Part shown: piece by piece, positions 6,453 to 11,766 of the stretch | Layout of the letters: each line of letters starts with the position of its first letter | Numbering within the stretch: the stretch's first letter is position 1 | Source of the DNA: an uncultured Lachnospiraceae bacterium | Lineage (GTDB): Bacteria > Bacillota > Clostridia > Lachnospirales > Lachnospiraceae | Assembly (NCBI GenBank): GCA_934376945.1 | Contig: CAKRPI010000070.1 | Coordinates: forward strand, 1-11,766 | Length of the DNA stretch: 11,766 nucleotides | Direction: 5' to 3' | Program-made: the position numbers and the translations under genes | Notes under the pieces: model-generated | What the model was told of the DNA's origin: nothing | The model's database searches: none | Seen by the model: the letters and a program-made list of their open reading frames with translations, nothing else

Positions 6453-6917
6453 CTACGCTTTGCATACGTCCACCCAGCTTGTACTGCCCGAAAACCGCTC
6501 CATTTCCTCCGGTGTTACTTCGATCGCGCTGTTGCTGCTGCCTGCAGCCGGAAAAACGGTCTCGAACTGTTTCAGCGATTCGTCCAGATATACTTCCACT
6601 CCCGGCTTCACTGCAAACGGGCACACACCTCCGACAGCGTGTCCGACCAGCTCCACTGCCTGCTCCGGTGTCAGCATTTTCGCTTTCGTATGAAAAAACT
6701 CCTTATATTTATGATTATCCACCCTTCTGTCACCGGCAGCGACAATCAGAACCGGATGATCTCCGACAAGAAAGGAAAGTGTTTTCGCGATCCGTGCCGG
6801 TTCACATCCGACTGCATGCGCTGCCAGCTCTACGGTAGCGCTTGAAATGTCAAATTCCACGATGCGATCCTGTACCCCCCACTGCTTTAAATACTCCCTG
6901 ACTGCTTCGATTGCCAT
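6453..6917 (-). CDS. YbaK/EbsC family aminoacyl-tRNA deacylase
   Basis: This 154-residue protein has the YbaK/ProXp fold, which hydrolyses mischarged tRNAs (classically Cys-tRNA-Pro or Ala-tRNA-Pro) in trans. The key lysine is probably Lys45 in ARIAKTLSF, matching the catalytic lysine of the family. It is followed by HPVLIVAAGDRRVDNHKYK and the GHAVGGVCPF block (92-101), a signature of this subgroup. The start at 6917 is preferred over an upstream ATG at 6995 because GGAGAGGAG lies immediately before it and the longer N-terminus is a lysine/arginine-rich run unlike the family. In addition, the candidate promoter's predicted start (about 6994) leaves no room for the longer version. It appears to be a single-gene unit, with its own promoter upstream and another just downstream. 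The exact amino acid specificity cannot be read from the sequence. Confidence 0.9.
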   Translation of the reverse strand: MAIEAVREYLKQWGVQDRIVEFDISSATVELAAHAVGCEPARIAKTLSFLVGDHPVLIVAAGDRRVDNHKYKEFFHTKAKMLTPEQAVELVGHAVGGVCPFAVKPGVEVYLDESLKQFETVFPAAGSSNSAIEVTPEEMERFSGSTSWVDVCKA

Positions 6918-7000
6918 AATGCTCCTCTCCTTCTTCTGTCTGTACCTTTTGTTCCTTTTGATTTTCCATGCATATTTTTGTATATTTATACACAATTGCT

Positions 7001-7009
7001 ATTATAACA
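7001..7009 (-). promoter_or_regulatory. Extended -10 promoter for the YbaK-like gene
   Basis: On the minus strand TGT precedes a perfect TATAAT (7001-7006), giving an extended -10 element. No good -35 hexamer lies at 15-18 bases, which extended -10 promoters can tolerate. The predicted start is near 6994, giving a leader of about 77 bases before the start at 6917. Confidence 0.55.
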
Positions 7010-7059
7010 CACTTCTTCTGATTCGACTATGAAAATTTAGGTTATAAAATTTAGGCTAT

Positions 7060-7101
7060 AAAAAGGAAGAACCGCCCGTCTAATGACAGCGGCAGTTCTT
7101 C
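7060..7101 (-). terminator. Intrinsic terminator of the feo operon
   Basis: In minus-strand RNA, GAAGAACUGCC (7091-7101) pairs over 11 base pairs (one G-U) with GGCGGUUCUUC (7066-7076). The loop is 14 bases, with a possible inner GAC/GUC pairing, and CUUUUUAU follows. The stop codon of the Cys-rich gene (7080-7082) lies within the loop, so the 5' arm encodes that protein's last residues. Confidence 0.85.
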
Positions 7102-7295
7102 TCTTTCCCGGCCTGTGCGCAGCATGCACAGCAGTCCCGGGACTCTTTATTCTTTTTGTCAGTCTGCTGCTTTGGGTGCTCTGCCGCGCAGTTCCGGCAG
7201 CCACAGCAGCTTCCCTTTCTTTTCACAATGCTGCGCACCGCAAGCACAAACCATACCGCAATCACAGCGAGGATCACATAATCCAGCGGTTTCAT
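7080..7295 (-). CDS. FeoB-associated Cys-rich membrane protein
   Basis: This 71-residue peptide has one N-terminal transmembrane helix (about 5-22), a basic stretch RSIVKRKG and a cysteine-rich tail with ten cysteines: CCGCRNC (30-36), CCACC (55-59) and CRC (68-70). This matches the small FeoB-associated Cys-rich family found next to feoB in Firmicutes. Its role in ferrous iron transport is not established; metal handling at the cytoplasmic face of FeoB is a reasonable guess. An ATG at 7310 is in frame, but the start at 7295 is preferred because GGGGGA lies seven bases upstream and family members begin near the membrane helix. It follows feoB by 118 bases and the operon terminator folds over its stop codon. 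Confidence 0.9.
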   Translation of the reverse strand: MKPLDYVILAVIAVWFVLAVRSIVKRKGSCCGCRNCAAEHPKQQTDKKNKESRDCCACCAQAGKEKNCRCH

Positions 7296-7413
7296 TTTCT
7301 CATCCCCCATTTATCCAGCTACGGCGATTGATGGAAACCAACGCAGCAGTGGTATAGTTCTTTCAATAGCGACGTATTAGATACGTACAATCCGCTTTCT
7401 CTTCCCGCAGTTT

Positions 7414-9420
7414 TTATAACAACAACCGCAGACCTTGGTATACCAGAAAGCCTGCCACCCATGCAACCGCGCACTGCAAAAGCACAACGGCAAGTGCGCC
7501 CTTTCTTGAGCCAAGCTCCCGTCTTGCCGCTGCTATCGCTGCAACGCACGGCGTATAAAGCAGCATGAAAACGAGTGCGCTCGCAGCGGTCACCGGCGTA
7601 AAGACGGTTCCAAGTGCTTCCTGAAGATGATTGCTTGTCGTGCCAAGCAGTACGCTCATCGTGCTGACAACCGCTTCCTTTGCAGTAAAGCCGGTAATCA
7701 AGGCTGTCGAAACGCGCCAGTCTGCAAAGCCAAGCGGCTCAAAGATCACAGCCACCCATCTTCCGATCAGCGCAAGCAGGCTGTCCGCACTGTCTGTTAC
7801 AACATTCAGCCGCGTATCAAAGCTCTGCAGGAACCAGATAATCACCGTTGCCGCAAAAATAATCGTAAATGCCTTTTGGATAAAGTCCTTTGCCTTTTCC
7901 CACATCAGCATGCCCACACTCTTTGCAGACGGAAAACGGTAGTTCGGAAGCTCCATAACAAACGGTACCGGATTTCCACGGAATGCTGTCTTTTCCAGAA
8001 TCAGCGCACAGAGGATTCCGATTGCGATTCCAAGCACATACAGACCGATCATGACCAGCGCCTGATACTTCGGAAAAAATGCCGCAGTAAATACGGTATA
8101 AATCGGAATCTTGGCCGAACAGCTGATAAATGGCACCAGAAAAATGGTCATTTTCCGGTCTCTTTCCGAGGAAAGTGTCCGTGTTGCCATAATCGCAGGC
8201 ACAGAACAGCCAAATCCGATCAGCATCGGCACAAAGCTGCGTCCGGAAAGGCCGATCTTGCGCAAAAGCTTGTCCATAACAAACGCAACGCGCGCCATAT
8301 AACCTGTGTCCTCCAGAATCGAAAGGAAGAAAAACAGTACCACAATAATCGGAAGAAAGCTCAGCACACTTCCGACTCCTGCAAATACTCCGTCGATCAC
8401 CAGGCTTTTTACAACCGGGTTGATCCCGTAGCTTTCAAGCGCAGAGGCTACCACATTTGTGACTGCACCGATTCCGATTTCCATCAGATCGCTCAGCCGT
8501 CCTCCGATCACATCAAAGGTCAGCCAGAATACCGTCAGCATAATCGCCAGAAACAGTGGAATCGCCAGATATTTATCCGTCAGTACCGCATCGATCTTTA
8601 CGCTTCGCAGATGCTCTTTGCTTTCATGGCATTTTACAACGGACTGCGCACAGACCTTTTCGATAAAGTTGTAGCGCATATCCGCAAGAGCCGCGTTCCG
8701 GTCCAGTCCCCGTTCGTGTTCCATCTCAATAATACTGTGTTCCATCATTTCCAGCTCATTCTGATTGAGCTTCAGCCGATCTGTAATATCCTCATCGCCC
8801 TCAATCAGCTTGGTTGCTGCAAAGCGGGCAGAAATTCCGGCGTTCTCCGCATGATCCTCGATCAGATGCGATACCGCGTGAATACAACGATGTACAGGAC
8901 CCGGATCACAGAAATCGTATACCTTCGGCGTTTCCTTTTTTCGCGCTGTCTCAATGATCGCATGCGTAAGCTCGGAAATACCTTCGTTTTTTGCGGCACT
9001 GATCGGAATAACCGGGATGCCAAGCGCCTCCGACATCTTCGGAATATCGATCGTTCCGCCGTTATTGCGTACTTCATCCATCATATTGAGCGCCAGCACC
9101 ATCGGAACACGCATTTCCATCAGCTGAAGCGTCAGATACAGATTTCGCTCGATATTGGTCGCATCTACGATATTGATGATTCCATCCGGCTTCTGATTCA
9201 GAATAAAGTCCCTGGTAACGATCTCCTCACTCGTATACGGGCGAATCGAGTAAATGCCGGGAAGATCCACAACCATGCAGCCCTTTTCTGACTTCAGCTC
9301 TCCCATTTTCTGATCCACCGTCACGCCCGGAAAATTTCCGACGTGCTGATTCGAGCCGGTCAGCTGATTGAACAGCGTTGTCTTGCCGCAGTTCTGATTT
9401 CCAACTAATGCAAAAATCAT
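7414..9420 (-). CDS. feoB: Ferrous iron transporter FeoB
   Basis: FeoB is the membrane permease for Fe(II), with a cytosolic G-protein domain. The 668-residue protein shows all GTPase motifs: G1 GNQNCGKT (7-14), the switch I region GNFPGVTVDQ (28-37), G3 DLPG (52-55), G4 NMMD (112-115) and G5 SAAK (141-144). A helical linker is followed by multiple membrane segments from about residue 285. The core has the gate motif GFGCSVPAIMATRTL and a second cysteine-containing block PFISCSAKIPIY, both typical of FeoB. It lacks the long C-terminal cytosolic extension of E. coli FeoB, as is common in Firmicutes, where the separate Cys-rich peptide is present instead. GAGGAGG lies seven bases before the ATG, which overlaps the feoA stop as ATGA, so the two are translationally coupled. 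Confidence 0.97.
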   Translation of the reverse strand: MIFALVGNQNCGKTTLFNQLTGSNQHVGNFPGVTVDQKMGELKSEKGCMVVDLPGIYSIRPYTSEEIVTRDFILNQKPDGIINIVDATNIERNLYLTLQLMEMRVPMVLALNMMDEVRNNGGTIDIPKMSEALGIPVIPISAAKNEGISELTHAIIETARKKETPKVYDFCDPGPVHRCIHAVSHLIEDHAENAGISARFAATKLIEGDEDITDRLKLNQNELEMMEHSIIEMEHERGLDRNAALADMRYNFIEKVCAQSVVKCHESKEHLRSVKIDAVLTDKYLAIPLFLAIMLTVFWLTFDVIGGRLSDLMEIGIGAVTNVVASALESYGINPVVKSLVIDGVFAGVGSVLSFLPIIVVLFFFLSILEDTGYMARVAFVMDKLLRKIGLSGRSFVPMLIGFGCSVPAIMATRTLSSERDRKMTIFLVPFISCSAKIPIYTVFTAAFFPKYQALVMIGLYVLGIAIGILCALILEKTAFRGNPVPFVMELPNYRFPSAKSVGMLMWEKAKDFIQKAFTIIFAATVIIWFLQSFDTRLNVVTDSADSLLALIGRWVAVIFEPLGFADWRVSTALITGFTAKEAVVSTMSVLLGTTSNHLQEALGTVFTPVTAASALVFMLLYTPCVAAIAAARRELGSRKGALAVVLLQCAVAWVAGFLVYQGLRLLL

Positions 9421-9659
9421 TTCGCCGCCTCCTCGCTTACAGATCCTATTTCAATTTTTTTTGCGTCATCGACCCGAACGGTAAGCTCATATCCTCTGAT
9501 ATGGAGCTCGATCGGATCTCCCATCGGTGCCACCTTGCGGATCATTACCTTCGTCCCCGGAATCAGCCCCATATCGAGCAGCCTGCAGCGCAGTGCGCCC
9601 TCTCCGTTCACTGCTTCGATCACAGCCGTTTTTCCTATTGCCAATTCATCAAGCGTCAT
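9417..9659 (-). CDS. feoA: Ferrous iron transport protein FeoA
   Basis: FeoA is a small cytosolic SH3-like protein needed for FeoB-dependent iron uptake. The 80-residue product starts MTLDELAIGKTAVIEAV, then has the family signature LRCRLLDMGLIPGTKV (about 23-38), APMGDPIELHIRGYELTVR and a closing acidic tail. The start at 9659 is chosen over an in-frame ATG at 9686: GGAG lies about nine bases before it, and the extension would be a charged stretch not seen in the family. Its TGA overlaps the feoB ATG by four bases. A strong promoter lies at 9724-9752. Iron-dependent regulation is expected for feo operons, but I see no clear Fur or DtxR/IdeR box in the promoter. Confidence 0.95.
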   Translation of the reverse strand: MTLDELAIGKTAVIEAVNGEGALRCRLLDMGLIPGTKVMIRKVAPMGDPIELHIRGYELTVRVDDAKKIEIGSVSEEAAK

Positions 9660-9723
9660 GTTTCTCTCTCCAGTCTTTCTTCTCATTTTTTCATAAATGG
9701 TTTATCGACTTTTTTTCTCAATT

Positions 9724-9752
9724 ATCCTACCATTCTGCTATGACTATGTCAA
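9724..9752 (-). promoter_or_regulatory. Sigma-A promoter of the feo operon
   Basis: A perfect TTGACA (9747-9752) and TAGGAT (9724-9729) are 17 bases apart on the minus strand. Transcription would begin near 9717, giving a leader of about 57 bases before feoA. The leader is A-rich and I see no strong structure in it. Confidence 0.8.
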
Positions 9753-9800
9753 CTACGGATTCCCGGACAAACAAAATCAATACAAAAAAGACTGTGAAAC

Positions 9801-9846
9801 AAAAAAAGAAGCACGGCAGTCTGTATCACCAATACTGTCGTACTTC
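9801..9846 (-). terminator. Intrinsic terminator after tRNA-Leu
   Basis: In minus-strand RNA, GAAGUACGACAGU (9834-9846) pairs with ACUGCCGUGCUUC (9808-9820) over 13 positions, with one mismatch and one G-U. The loop is 13 bases and seven uridines follow (9801-9807). It begins six bases after the tRNA 3' end and separates the tRNA from feoA. Confidence 0.9.
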
Positions 9847-9852
9847 CTGTAT

Positions 9853-9931
9853 GCGGTCAGTGGGACTCGAACCCACACGGTTGCCCACTGGCACCTAAAA
9901 CCAGCGCGTCTGCCAATTCCGCCATGACCGC
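9853..9931 (-). tRNA. tRNA-Leu, anticodon UAG
   Basis: The minus strand folds as a class II tRNA. The 7-bp acceptor stem is GCGGTCA/TGACCGC, and the D-arm contains AATTGGCAGA. The anticodon stem CTGGT/GCCAG (one G-U) encloses the loop TTTAGGT, so the anticodon is TAG and it reads CUN leucine codons. The variable arm is 11 bases (TGGGCAACCGT), and the T-arm is GTGGG-TTCGAGT-CCCAC. At 79 bases it is short for a leucine tRNA because of the small variable arm, but complete. The CCA end is not encoded. It has its own promoter and terminator. It is a single tRNA gene, not part of a cluster within this window. Confidence 0.95.
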
Positions 9932-9935
9932 AGAA

Positions 9936-9955
9936 GTACCGCGCTTACGCGGTAC
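9936..9955 (-). other. Perfect hairpin in the pre-tRNA 5' leader
   Basis: GTACCGCG (9936-9943) and CGCGGTAC (9948-9955) form an uninterrupted 8-bp GC-rich stem with a four-base loop. It ends four bases before the mature tRNA 5' end. The promoter at 9961-9990 would start transcription near 9954, so the primary transcript would begin within or right at this hairpin. RNase P should remove it. Biological role is unknown. Confidence 0.7.
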
Positions 9956-9960
9956 CATTT

Positions 9961-9990
9961 ATCTTACACCAGAATACCAAACTCTGTCAA
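9961..9990 (-). promoter_or_regulatory. Sigma-A promoter of tRNA-Leu
   Basis: A perfect TTGACA (9985-9990) and TAAGAT (9961-9966) are 18 bases apart on the minus strand. It lies 24 bases after the reductase stop codon. No terminator separates the two, so some read-through from the reductase gene is possible. Confidence 0.75.
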
Positions 9991-10013
9991 TCTATTTCTC
10001 TGCGCATTTTACC

Positions 10014-11567
10014 TTATTCCTCCTGCAGATACGGAGCTGCCAAAAGCGCCAGTGCCTCCGGATTCTTTTCATTCCACGTCTCAAAGTCCAGATGACTCTC
10101 TGCTGCTTTTTTTCCAAGTGCTACGAGAAATTCCGGGATCCGGGACTCCAAAATCGTACCTAGTTCACGTCCCATGCACTCTTTCCCCTGCTCTTCTTTT
10201 CCGTTTACGTACAGTACAAACGCACTCTGCATTGCCCCCTGTGCTTTCTTTGATGCACCACGCAGTCCGATTGCCCCTGTCTGATGCGTACCGCACGAAG
10301 ATGGGCAGCCGGAAATGTGAATCTGCGGAAGCGCACCATCCGGAATTTCCGCTTTTCTCACTGCCTCCACGCAGGCGGCCAAAAGTGCCTGAGAATCCCG
10401 CAGCCCTACCTGGCACACACTTGCGCCAATACAGGCAACCGAAGTCTCAAATACGGTTTCTGCTCCTTTTTCTGTCACCTCCAGGACCCTGCGTGCCTCT
10501 TCTCCGGTCAAATTTACAATATAGGCCGTCTCATCCGGTGCAAGGTGCAGCTCGACTCCCTCCATCGGTGCTATCGCATCAGAAAGCCTGCAAAGCTGCT
10601 CCGGATCCGGCTGACCGCCGATTGGATGCCATACGACCGTATAAAGTCCTGCCTGCTTCTGCGCTATCACGCGTCTGCCGGAAATACCGCTTCCATCCCC
10701 TGTCTTTGTAAACGCAGGCAGATCAATAGGAAGCGTAAGATCCTCTCCGGATGCAAATACTTCTTTTAATTTTTCCTGATAAGCCAGCGCGTACTGCTGT
10801 GCACCACCAAGAAATTCCTGCATATACCGTGTCCGCGCCTTTCCGCGGTTTTCATAGCAGCCGTATGCACGAAATGTCAGCCACATGGCTTTTATGTAAT
10901 ATAGGATACGGCAAGGCTCCACGCCCTCTGCCACCTTTACTCCAAAACACGGATGATTTCCAAGGCCTCCTGCACTGTAGACATCAAAAGTGCCATCCTC
11001 CCGTGCTGCAAAGCCAAGATCACGGTATGTTGCATGCGTTACATTTTTCGGTGAATCAGAAAAGCAAACCTTCAGCTTTCTCGGCATCTTTTCCGCCCGG
11101 ATAAAATTCATCAGGTATTCGCCTGCTGCCTCTGCATACGGCATTACATTAAAATATGATTCCGAATTAAGCCCGGTAAGCGGCGGGCACATCACATTAC
11201 GCGGAAAGTCTCCGCCTCCTCCCATTGTAACGATACCGGCATCCAGCGCTGCTTCCATGATCTCACAGACTGCCCTGCAGTCCAGATCGTGCAGCTGAAT
11301 CGTCTCACACGTAGTAAAATGCACACGCTTTACGTGATACTTCCGAATCATCTCTGCCACAAACGCAAGCTTTTCCTTTGTCACACGGCCGGCCGTCATA
11401 CGAAGCCGAAGCATGCTTGATTTGCCTCCGCGCTGCGCATAGCTTCCGTACAGTCCGGAAAAGCCTTTGTATTCCGACTGCTTCAGCTCTCCGGCGTAAA
11501 ACGCCTCTGTCTGTTTGCAAAACTCCGGCATTTCTTTTTTCCATAGCTGCGGATCAATTCTGTTCAT
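10014..11567 (-). CDS. Nitrite/sulfite reductase-like siroheme/4Fe-4S protein
   Basis: This 517-residue protein has the two-repeat architecture of ferredoxin-dependent nitrite/sulfite reductases, which reduce sulfite or nitrite by six electrons on a coupled siroheme-4Fe4S centre. The cluster ligands are Cys379 and Cys385 (CIGASVC, Cx5C) and Cys421 and Cys425 (CPSSC, Cx3C). The N-terminal half holds RLRMTAG (54-60), GGDFPRNV (118-125, with the conserved Arg123) and PRKLKVCFSDSPKN (162-175, with Lys164 and Lys166). HFTTCETIQLHDL (83-95) occupies the position of the usual TTRQ motif, but has Cys87 in place of arginine. The substrate (sulfite, nitrite or another oxyanion) is therefore open. AAGGAGG lies seven bases before the ATG. 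No flavoprotein or electron-donor gene is adjacent in the window. A 199-base hairpin-rich region lies upstream. Confidence 0.93.
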   Translation of the reverse strand: MNRIDPQLWKKEMPEFCKQTEAFYAGELKQSEYKGFSGLYGSYAQRGGKSSMLRLRMTAGRVTKEKLAFVAEMIRKYHVKRVHFTTCETIQLHDLDCRAVCEIMEAALDAGIVTMGGGGDFPRNVMCPPLTGLNSESYFNVMPYAEAAGEYLMNFIRAEKMPRKLKVCFSDSPKNVTHATYRDLGFAAREDGTFDVYSAGGLGNHPCFGVKVAEGVEPCRILYYIKAMWLTFRAYGCYENRGKARTRYMQEFLGGAQQYALAYQEKLKEVFASGEDLTLPIDLPAFTKTGDGSGISGRRVIAQKQAGLYTVVWHPIGGQPDPEQLCRLSDAIAPMEGVELHLAPDETAYIVNLTGEEARRVLEVTEKGAETVFETSVACIGASVCQVGLRDSQALLAACVEAVRKAEIPDGALPQIHISGCPSSCGTHQTGAIGLRGASKKAQGAMQSAFVLYVNGKEEQGKECMGRELGTILESRIPEFLVALGKKAAESHLDFETWNEKNPEALALLAAPYLQEE

Positions 11568-11591
11568 GTTTTTTCCTCCTTAATCAGAACA

Positions 11592-11609
11592 AAGCGGACA
11601 AGTCCGCTT
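11592..11609 (-). repeat. AAGCGGAC/GTCCGCTT hairpin before the reductase gene
   Basis: Perfect 8-base arms (11592-11599, 11602-11609) are separated by two bases. In RNA this gives seven pairs closed by a CUUG tetraloop. It sits directly before the ribosome binding site of the reductase gene and is followed by TTGTTC. The arms resemble the hairpin at 3673-3693. Confidence 0.7.
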
Positions 11610-11622
11610 CAAACTCCCTGAA

Positions 11623-11641
11623 TCCCTCAATCTTTGAGGGA
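11623..11641 (-). repeat. TCCCTCAA/TTGAGGGA hairpin
   Basis: Perfect 8-base arms (11623-11630 and 11634-11641) enclose a three-base loop. It is followed on the minus strand by TTCAGGGAG, which partly repeats the arm and could offer a competing pairing. There is no U-run, so it is not an intrinsic terminator. Confidence 0.7.
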
Positions 11642-11647
11642 CTTGCT

Positions 11648-11722
11648 ACGCTTTGCGCGCCAGATGCAGTCTGCTTCAGCAGACATATTCCTCATGCATC
11701 TGGTCGCATCCTCGCGGAGCGT
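11648..11722 (-). repeat. 75-base extended stem-loop
   Basis: From outside in, plus-strand arms: ACGCT (11648-11652) pairs with AGCGT (11718-11722); TGCG (11654-11657) with CGCA (11705-11708); CCAGATGCA (11660-11668) with TGCATCTGG (11695-11703); and GTCTGC (11669-11674) with GCAGAC (11679-11684). On the minus strand the apical loop is TGAA, and a ten-base bulge (TGAGGAATAT) lies on one side only. In total 24 perfect pairs form in one element. It has no coding frame that I would accept. Confidence 0.7.
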
Positions 11723-11724
11723 TT

Positions 11725-11766
11725 TTATGTAATAGGAACATTACGGAGTAATTTCCTATTACATAA
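11725..11766. repeat. 42-base near-perfect palindrome at the window edge
   Basis: TTATGTAATAGGAA (11725-11738) is the exact complement of TTCCTATTACATAA (11753-11766). Inside, ATTAC (11740-11744) pairs with GTAAT (11748-11752) around a three-base loop, leaving one unpaired base at 11739. That makes 19 pairs in 42 bases. The symmetry reaches the last base of the window and may continue beyond it. On the minus strand it is followed by AAAACGC and not by a U-run. On the plus strand TTTTT precedes it. Confidence 0.8.

Noticed and set aside
7627..9291. A 554-codon open frame on the plus strand opposite feoB
   Set aside because: It lies wholly antisense to a clear feoB gene. The product is rich in Arg, His, Cys and Gln with no domain or membrane pattern, and no ribosome binding site was seen. 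Codon bias of feoB explains the lack of stops.
9660..9717. Possible riboswitch or Fur box in the feoA leader
   Set aside because: The leader is about 57 bases, A-rich and without paired elements. No Fur-like 19-bp inverted repeat was found near the promoter.
10052..10711. A 219-codon plus-strand frame opposite the reductase gene
   Set aside because: Antisense shadow with proline/serine/leucine-rich composition and no motif.
11568..11766. CRISPR-like repeat array at the right edge
   Set aside because: The palindromes differ from each other in sequence and length, and there is no repeat-spacer periodicity and no cas gene.

Overview
The window looks like chromosomal DNA of a gut-type member of the Clostridia, most likely Lachnospiraceae. 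The evidence is indirect: mid-range base composition, strong AGGAGG-type ribosome binding sites, a tRNA without an encoded CCA end, a FeoA-FeoB-small Cys-rich protein cluster, an NfeD plus SPFH pair, and a small protein resembling a Lachnospiraceae-restricted family. Every gene I can support lies on the minus strand, so transcription runs from high to low coordinates. There is no rRNA, CRISPR array, transposase or phage gene.

From right to left: 11568-11766 is a non-coding stretch made almost entirely of perfect hairpins, upstream of a siroheme/4Fe-4S nitrite/sulfite reductase-like gene (10014-11567). Next comes a complete tRNA-Leu(UAG) unit with its own promoter, a hairpin in the 5' leader and a strong terminator (9801-9990). 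A second clear promoter (9724-9752) drives feoA-feoB and a FeoB-associated Cys-rich membrane peptide, ending at a terminator at 7060-7101. These three make up a ferrous iron uptake operon.

A third promoter (about 7001) drives a YbaK/EbsC-type aminoacyl-tRNA deacylase gene. A fourth (6403-6431), overlapped by a perfect inverted repeat, drives NfeD and an SPFH/band-7 protein. These are followed closely by ornithine carbamoyltransferase (argF) and a three-helix membrane protein that overlaps the end of argF. No terminator is visible between these four genes.

The left part carries birA, a 111-residue conserved hypothetical gene, dusB, a GNAT acetyltransferase and, at the edge, the first 125 codons of an unrecognised gene with lower G+C.

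The coding content is ordinary core metabolism and housekeeping: iron uptake, arginine or citrulline synthesis, biotin ligation, tRNA modification and proofreading, and membrane quality control. The unusual material is between the genes. It includes a train of palindromes at the right edge, a short hairpin motif (GCGGA...CCGCTTT) seen three times, a 69-bp near-perfect tandem repeat that also forms a possible 43-codon ORF, a 17-mer shared in opposite orientation by two gaps, and alternative pairings around the tRNA. These look like dispersed palindromic elements or structured leaders. I cannot tell which from one window.
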